From positions 682,001 to 746,000 of the forward strand of contig JAIXMP010000016.1 in NCBI GenBank assembly GCA_025677815.1: a stretch of 64,000 nt of DNA, in the 5' to 3' direction. The notes under the pieces were generated by a model that was given only the letters and a program-made list of their open reading frames with translations, had not been told where the DNA came from and did no database searches. Both the position numbers and the translations under genes were made by a program. Source of the stretch: Phascolomyces articulosus. Taxonomy: Eukaryota; Mucoromycota; Mucoromycetes; Mucorales; Lichtheimiaceae. Each line of letters starts with the position of its first letter. Position 1 is the stretch's first letter. This document shows positions 57,842 to 64,000 of the stretch, one piece after another.

Positions 57842-58915
57842 AAAAATTTAAGCTTTTGATGATTTTTTTTAAAAAAAAACTGACACGCCGGCCGCGTTAG
57901 TGGGGTTTTACAATTTTATTATTCCGGTTTACTTTTTTTTTCACACCTCTTCTCTACTCTTTATTTTATAGTCATATAGTATTTAGTAGTTAGTTCATAT
58001 TTATTTGTTACTAGTAGTAGTCATTAGTTAGTTAGTATTGGTTATATACGCACGCAAAAAAAACACACATATATACACCCTCCCTTCTTCTTACTTACCT
58101 CCAAAGCATCAATATTTTCATAATATTATAATTCATATTTTTACACAACAAAAAAGAAGGTTTTACACCAACCTTACAAAAAAGGAAAACATACAATACT
58201 TTTGTACTACAATTAACCCATATTTTTTTACGTGATAGACCTAGGATTAAATATGGTATAACCTTCTTTGTGGTATATAAAAGCTTCTTATTATTATAAT
58301 AATTGAGTTAGCCAAGTAACTGTTCGAATTGTTTCAATTCATTTTTCCCTCGAGTGAATCTCTCTTTTTGGGTTGATTTCCCTCTGTCTCTCTCCTAGCG
58401 TGTTTATGTGTATTTTTGTGTTCATATTGGTCTCCTTGATTCACATATTTTGCTGCTTTTTTATTATTATTTATTTTTCTTCTTCTTACAGTCTTTTTTT
58501 TTCTTACTGAAAGCCAACTAATTTTTCTTTTTACTCCCTTTTTTTCCTTACTGTTTGGAGAAAAGAAAAAAAAAACAAGGCAACCTTTCTCGCTTCCTTC
58601 TCTTTCTCTTCCCTTCTCTCTCTCTCCCCTTTCGTTTACTCCGATCAACTACATTCGAACGTGCTTTATCGACATTATACAATTTGAAAAAGAGGTTCCT
58701 TTTTTCCCTCTTTTTTTTTTATTAATTTGGACAGAATTGTATATTAACACTATCAGGAACGAAAAGCACAGTAATACGCACTACGCAACACAACAAACAC
58801 CTATATATACCTCTTTGAAAAAACCTTAACTTTTTTTTGCCTCCAAGCAAAAAAGGACGTACTTCAAAGACTTGTTCTACTCCAGAAAAGAAAAGAAAAT
58901 ACAACAACAACTACG
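57842..58915. promoter_or_regulatory. Long pyrimidine-rich promoter/leader of the Ras GEF gene
   Basis: About 1.1 kb separates CDS1 from the Ras GEF start. It includes GTTAGT/TAGTAG repeats (57985-58040) and a strong CT-rich tract on the plus strand (58581-58634, with TCTCTCTCTC). The tract and the A/C-rich leader just before ATG (CAACAACAACTACG) suggest a long 5' untranslated region. No upstream gene found. Confidence 0.45.
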
Positions 58916-61900
58916 ATGAATACAAACGACGTGATTTGCCGAGTATGTGCATTGTACCCATATGTTTCAACCGATGCCTCCTCCTTGTCATTTGAACAAG
59001 GTGCTGTCATTGAAGTTTTAGCACAACTTGACTCGGGTTGGTGGGATGGCTGGTAAATATTGATATATATTATCCATTTGTAATGATAGTGATGATGTTC
59101 CCTTTTGTGTACCTGGTTTTTTTTTCTTGTGTATGCGAATTGGATGATTTGTATATATAGATAGAAAATATAGGATAATGTTACTGAAATATATTTTTTG
59201 GCTGGGGTTGTGCAATTTAATATTGGAATAACAATTTATTAGGTGCAACGGGAAGCGCGGCTGGTTTCCAAGCAATTATGTTCAAGTTATTCCCGACGAT
59301 CCCAACGATAACATCCAAAACCAACATAATAATGACGATCTTTTGAATGATTCATCATACTTAAAGGTAATTAATATTTTTTTATACATCAATATGTAAC
59401 CAAAAGCACCCATGGCAACATATGAATAAAAATGATGATAATGATGGTGATGATTATAATAATAACTCCTTGAATGCAATACCTTCTTTTATGACTCCCC
59501 CAAACACACTCCCTTTTAACATATTATTATTATAATCTCACCTTTCTTCTTTCTCTCTCTTTTCGTCTCTCTCTCTCTCTCTCTCTCTCTATTCAGGATA
59601 CTCAAATTTGGAATAATCAACATCAAGATTCAACTTTGACACAACAACGACGTACACATCGTCAAAGTAAACAATTACATCAACAACATTATTTACAATC
59701 ACCATCACAACAACCTATGGATAATCTACAATACCAACAGATCTCACCACAACGACATCTCCGATTAAGTTTAGCAACCTCTGAAGTATTGTCACCTACA
59801 AGTGAACAACCATCACAACAACAACAATTACACCAACTTTCTGTTCAGGAACAACGATCAGATTGGATATTACAAACGACAGAAGATGGTTCAGAAGTCT
59901 ATTATTACAATACCGTTACAAAAGAAATGCGATATTCTGTACCCACGGATGATCCAACGTATAAATTACCTGGTACAGCATCTCCTCCCATTTCAGAATC
60001 TTACCAGTCCTTGGAATATGCAACTGCTGGAGATGGAGGTCCTGGATCTGGAGCAGGTCCTGGCATGGGAAGTGGATTTAATAGCGACCAAGATGATTTT
60101 AATGAACCAAAACCATTACGTTCATTAAGAGGAGGGTTGGTCAATAATTATAGTACGTGTGATAGTCAAAGTTTCATTAGTGCAGGAACTGCAACATCAA
60201 GTTCCAATTCATTACCGAGTGTTCGAACTACTCGATCGGGTAATGATGACCAGGTAAAGTAATCCTCCATCATCCTGTCTTTTTTTTCAACCCACATTCT
60301 TTTCTGTTTTCTCCTCTTCTTCCCCCACAATATCTCACACACATATATTCCCTCTCCTCCCCCCTTATTTTCATAAAAAATACCTTGATATACATATCTA
60401 TATTTATATAATAATAACAACATGAAATGTTTTTTTAGCTTCCTCCAAATTGGGTACGTAAATCAACTCCCAAAGGCCGTGATTATTATTGTAATTTAGT
60501 TACAGATGAAACAACTTGGTCATTAGATCATATTGATCCTCAAACCGGGACCCTGGTAAGTTTTTCTATTATTTATTATATATATAAATATATTACAACT
60601 GTTTCTAATGTTTTGGGTTGGAGAAGATGGTTATTCATTATAAGATCTAGAGGGAAGAAAATGAGTACTTAGACTAATTTAATCTGTGCTTTTTTATTTA
60701 GTTAACACCTGCTTCACCACAAACCCGAAGTGCCGACGATATGAGATTAAGCTTAGCAACCATGGGAGGCTATGGAGTAGGCAAGGCAGAAATACCACAA
60801 TCATGGAGCCAACTCTCCACCTTGATTGCACATGCCATTCGTAACTTGAAAGGGTCTGTCAAACAAGGACAAATTGGTCTTTTCCGTGAAGATGCCCTAC
60901 TCGTGGTCCAACATATCCGATTATTACTCTATGTTTCCAATTCCGTCGATAAAGAGAGCTCTCCTTATTTAAAAATCAACAAACAATTAAAAACCTATCA
61001 TCGCGCCCTGTTGGCGGCCTTAGCCAAATTAGTTTTATCCGCCAAAGTGGCCTCTGGTGCCTGGCCACCTTCGGAAGCCATTGGAAAATTACAGTTGGAT
61101 GCTGATGAAGTTTTGATGGCCGTGCGTAACTTTTTAACCATTGCACAAGAAATGCGTATTGAAGTACATGATAGTAAACCCAAACTTTTGCGAGAAGGAT
61201 CGTCTCCTTCACGTTGGCGAACGACCACTGGTGGCATGAATGGCACTAGACCGGACGCCATGACCACATTATTGGTATTAGCCGATAATGTCCATGGTGC
61301 CATTTCTTCATTTATGGATAGTGCTCGTGAAGCATTCACCGTAGCTGACGACGCTACTGTTTTGGCCAAAATTCAATCAACCACACCACTCTTAGTCGCA
61401 CAATTCCGTAATCTAAGCAACACAACTAGTCAATTTTTGAATTCAGTCGAAGATATCAACGTAGGCCATCTGGGTCACACCACACGATTCAATGCTTCAA
61501 AACAGTCCATTCATAATGCCATGGGATCTTTATTCATTGCATCACAAAGTATTACCAACCAAGACATTGCGGCCGAAAATATTTTGATTACATTTGAACG
61601 GATAGAAACTTGCGCCAAAACAATCGAATCCAGTGTCCAAGATATTTGTAGTATTAGTCGACAAGTAGCATTGGAATCCAGCACAAAGAACGGTAATATT
61701 TTATTAGAAAATAATAACAATGTTCGATCTTCGGTACCTACCACCTCTTCATCTGCAACAACCACAGGGGAAGTCATACCCGGCGCTGGTCGTCGACCTT
61801 CTCATGATTTTGCACGACCTCCAATGAATAACGCTCGCATCAGTCGTTTGGATGATATTGATGAAGAACGACGATTATTAGCTAAACAATCACCGACAGC

Positions 61901-63912
61901 GGAAACAGCTTTTCATCGTAATGATTCAGCGAATGATGATTTTGCAGAGTCACGACAACAACCAAAAGACAAACTTGCCAAGTTTTTTGGAGAAGATACC
62001 CTTGCTGCTTCACGCCGTCGAGATACCATTGTCAGTACACCCGGTGTTGCTAGTCCTACTAGTTTACCTTCGACAGCAACAAGTGTCAACTTACAACCAA
62101 CAGAACGATCTGATTATCTTGGCTCAGAGTATAATCCAAATGAAATTGTTTTCAATATGGAAGGCAATGTCAAGGGTGGTACTGTTACCGCTCTTGTTCA
62201 AAGACTTACGCAACACGATCAACTTGGTAATAGTTTCTCTCTATATAAATTTCATAACATATCTTTTTTTAACAGTGATTAACTGTTTGTTTCCTTTTTC
62301 TGTGAATAGATTCTAAATTTATCACAACCTTCCTTCTCACTTACCGCTCATTTTGTACGTCCCAAGAGTTATTTGATGCATTATTTAAACGATATACCTT
62401 ACCACCACCGATGGATTTAACTCAAGAAGAACTTGAAAATTGGCAAGAAAAGAAACTTAAACTTGTTCGACTTCGGTAATGAAAACTATTCAATTTACTA
62501 TCTGTTGAATCTTGCCGTTGTTTGAATTACTTACATTTAAAAAAATCCAACATTAGAGTGTTCAATGTCCTCAAATCATGGTTAGAGCATTACTACAATG
62601 AAGAAGAAGATCGACCTATGTTAACCGTCCTTTACAAATTCACTGATAACATTGTTCGAGAATCGATGCAGTTTGGTGCCGAGCAATTGATCAAATTGAT
62701 TAAAAAACGTATGGATACAGATGATGTTGGTCAAATCAAAAAGATGACATTGAATGTACGTGCCTCCGATATGCCAGCACCGATCTTGCCCAAGAATATG
62801 AAACGATTACGATTTTTAGATATCGACCCCTTGGAACTGGCCCGTCAATTGACGGTCATGGATTCCAAATTGTACAGTCGTATTAAACCTGTGGAATGTC
62901 TTGATAAGAATTGGGGTAAAGGTGATTCAGAAAATGTGGCTGCCAATGTAAAAGCTTCCATTGAATATTCCAATCAAGTCACTGCTTGGGTGACAGATTC
63001 TATTTTGAGTAAAGATGAAGTCAAAAAACGAGCTGCTGTTGTAAAACATTGGGTTGTTGTTGCAGAGGTAAAATCAATGGCTTTTTATATTTATATATAC
63101 TATATACTTCAGTCCGACGGACGACGACGTAGTAGAACTGACTATGGTTAATAACTTTTTCCTGTACTATTTAGAAATGTCGACTGCTCAACAATTACAA
63201 CACTTGTATGGCTATTCTTTCTGCCTTTGACAACAGTTCAATTGGTCGTATGAAACGTACATGGGAGGTAAGGGTCCTTTTTTTTTGTCCTTTTTTTTTG
63301 TCTCTCTCATTTTTTCTACCCCTTGTAATCATTTCACAATCTCCTTTTTCTACTGTTTTATGAACTCAATTTATTTATTTATTTTATTTTGTATGATGAA
63401 TAGCTCATGAGTGCACGAACAACACAAACACTGATGGGTATTCGACGATTGATGGGTGCGAATAAGAACTTTACTGAATATCGAGATATTATTCATAAAG
63501 TCAATCCACCTTGTATTCCTTTTCTTGGTATTTACCTGCAAGATTTGACATTTATTGAAGATGGCAACAGTAACTTTCTAAAAAAGTCCAATCATTTGAT
63601 TAACTTTGCAAAGCGCATGAAGACAGCAGAAGTGATTCGTGAATTACAGCAATATCAGTCAACGCCTTATCTTTTACAAGCTGTTCCTGATATGCAAGAG
63701 TTTATCAAAACTCATTTACAGTCTAGTAGAGATGAAGAAACTTTGTATAATATGAGTTTACAATTGGAGCCTCGGTAAGTTTTAACATTTCTTCTTTTGC
63801 ATAAATCATAATTATTCATCCCACCTAACACACTCTGTGACCTATTTCATCTATGATTAGTGAACGTGGAGAAGATACGATTGCCCGAAGATTAAAGGAA
63901 TCTGGTTTGTAA
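58916..63912 (+). CDS. Cdc25-type Ras guanine-nucleotide exchange factor with SH3 and two WW domains
   Basis: About ten exons give roughly 1,300 residues from MNTNDVICRVCALYPYV to RRLKESGL (stop 63910-63912). Order: an SH3 domain (residues 8-63; CALYPYVSTDASSLSFEQG, DSGWWDGW, GKRGWFPSNYV); a Gln-rich stretch; WW domain 1 (DWILQTTEDGSEVYYYN.., its second Trp replaced by Tyr in EMRYSVP); WW domain 2 (LPPNWVRKSTPKGRDYYCN with TTWSLDHIDP); a long helical middle (from SWSQLSTLIAHAIRNLKG); a RasGEF_N module (GTVTALVQRLTQHDQL, FITTFLLTYRSFCTSQELFD); and the catalytic CDC25 domain (LDIDPLELARQLTVMDSKLY, NNYNTCMAILSAFDNSSIGR, NPPCIPFLGIYLQDLTFIED). It should load GTP on Ras at the plasma membrane, upstream of cAMP/PKA and morphogenesis. 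Exon joins I checked are canonical. Confidence 0.93.
59565..59590 (+). repeat. (TC)n microsatellite before an acceptor
   Basis: About 13 TC dinucleotides end just before TATTCAG, the acceptor of the third Ras GEF exon. The array therefore is the polypyrimidine tract of that intron. Confidence 0.85.
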
Positions 63913-63916
63913 AATA

Positions 63917-64000
63917 CGTTATTATTATTATTACCACTACTACTATTACTATTATTATTACCACTACTACTATTACTATTATTATTACTACTACTATTAT
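63917..64000. repeat. Trinucleotide minisatellite at the window edge
   Basis: ATT and ACT triplets are organised in a higher-order unit of 27 bases (units begin at about 63933, 63960 and 63987 with ACCACTACTACTATTACTAT or a close variant). It starts directly after the Ras GEF stop and runs off the window. Confidence 0.8.

Noticed and set aside
62522..63151. Separate gene starting MNYLHLKKSNIRVF
   Set aside because: This is an internal RasGEF exon preceded by intron sequence; the true start is at 58916.
1..64000. CRISPR arrays, operons, bacterial-type signals, tRNA or rRNA genes
   Set aside because: None fits: the window is eukaryotic, no spaced direct repeats exist, and I could not recognise a tRNA cloverleaf by eye; a tRNAscan-type search would be the decisive test.

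Overview
This window looks like nuclear DNA of an early-diverging filamentous fungus, most likely Mucoromycota (order Mucorales). The grounds are very AT-rich intergenic DNA, genes split by many short GT-AG introns, a fungal gene set (Gna1, Mss51, Cds1, a Cdc25-type Ras GEF, an Nrc-2/Fpk1-type kinase, an Snt1/NCoR-like corepressor, a Zn2Cys6 factor, a Ca3427-like binding protein) and a nuclease-like protein of a type I associate with Mucoromycota. Genus cannot be told from this sequence alone. Gene models were assembled by eye from open frames and GT-AG junctions; spans are start codon to stop codon including introns.

Layout. 1-3.4 kb: last exons of an unrecognised gene, a broken minus-strand gene fragment and a small coiled-coil-like gene. 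4.3-6.5 kb: an EI24/Rrt8-family membrane protein and a frameshifted small membrane-protein gene. 7.3-12 kb: two tandem minus-strand genes, an F-box/LRR protein and a nuclease-like protein with a hydrophobic tail. 12.5-18.3 kb: a dense block with a Ca3427-like binding protein (including a 14-nt microexon), glucosamine-6-phosphate N-acetyltransferase, a mitochondrial YCII protein and a short-chain dehydrogenase. 20.3-22.8 kb: an aldehyde dehydrogenase behind a TATA box and a perfect 14-bp palindrome. 22.8-27.4 kb is nearly gene-free. 27.4-29.4 kb: an allantoate/nicotinate-type MFS permease with a CGG-N6-CCG site upstream. 29.4-33.9 kb is again nearly gene-free. 33.9-43.5 kb: an AGC kinase and a very large SANT-domain corepressor. 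44.2-52.5 kb is a decayed region: LRR fragments, a truncated duplicate of a cytochrome P450 3' end, a P450 gene that is complete except for one in-frame TGA at a conserved tryptophan, a Zn2Cys6 transcription factor and a MITE-like element. 53.2-63.9 kb: Mss51-like mitochondrial protein, CDP-diacylglycerol synthase and an SH3-WW-WW-RasGEF protein; the window ends in a trinucleotide minisatellite.

Functionally the genes are mostly unlinked housekeeping and signalling genes: chitin precursor supply (Gna1), phospholipid synthesis (Cds1), a flippase-kinase-type AGC kinase, Ras activation, histone-deacetylase corepression and mitochondrial COX1 expression. I found no operon-like cluster, CRISPR array or confident tRNA/rRNA gene. 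No wholly new system is proven. The most unusual items are the tail-hydrophobic nuclease-like protein, the microexon, the P450 decay series and several sharp palindromic promoter motifs.
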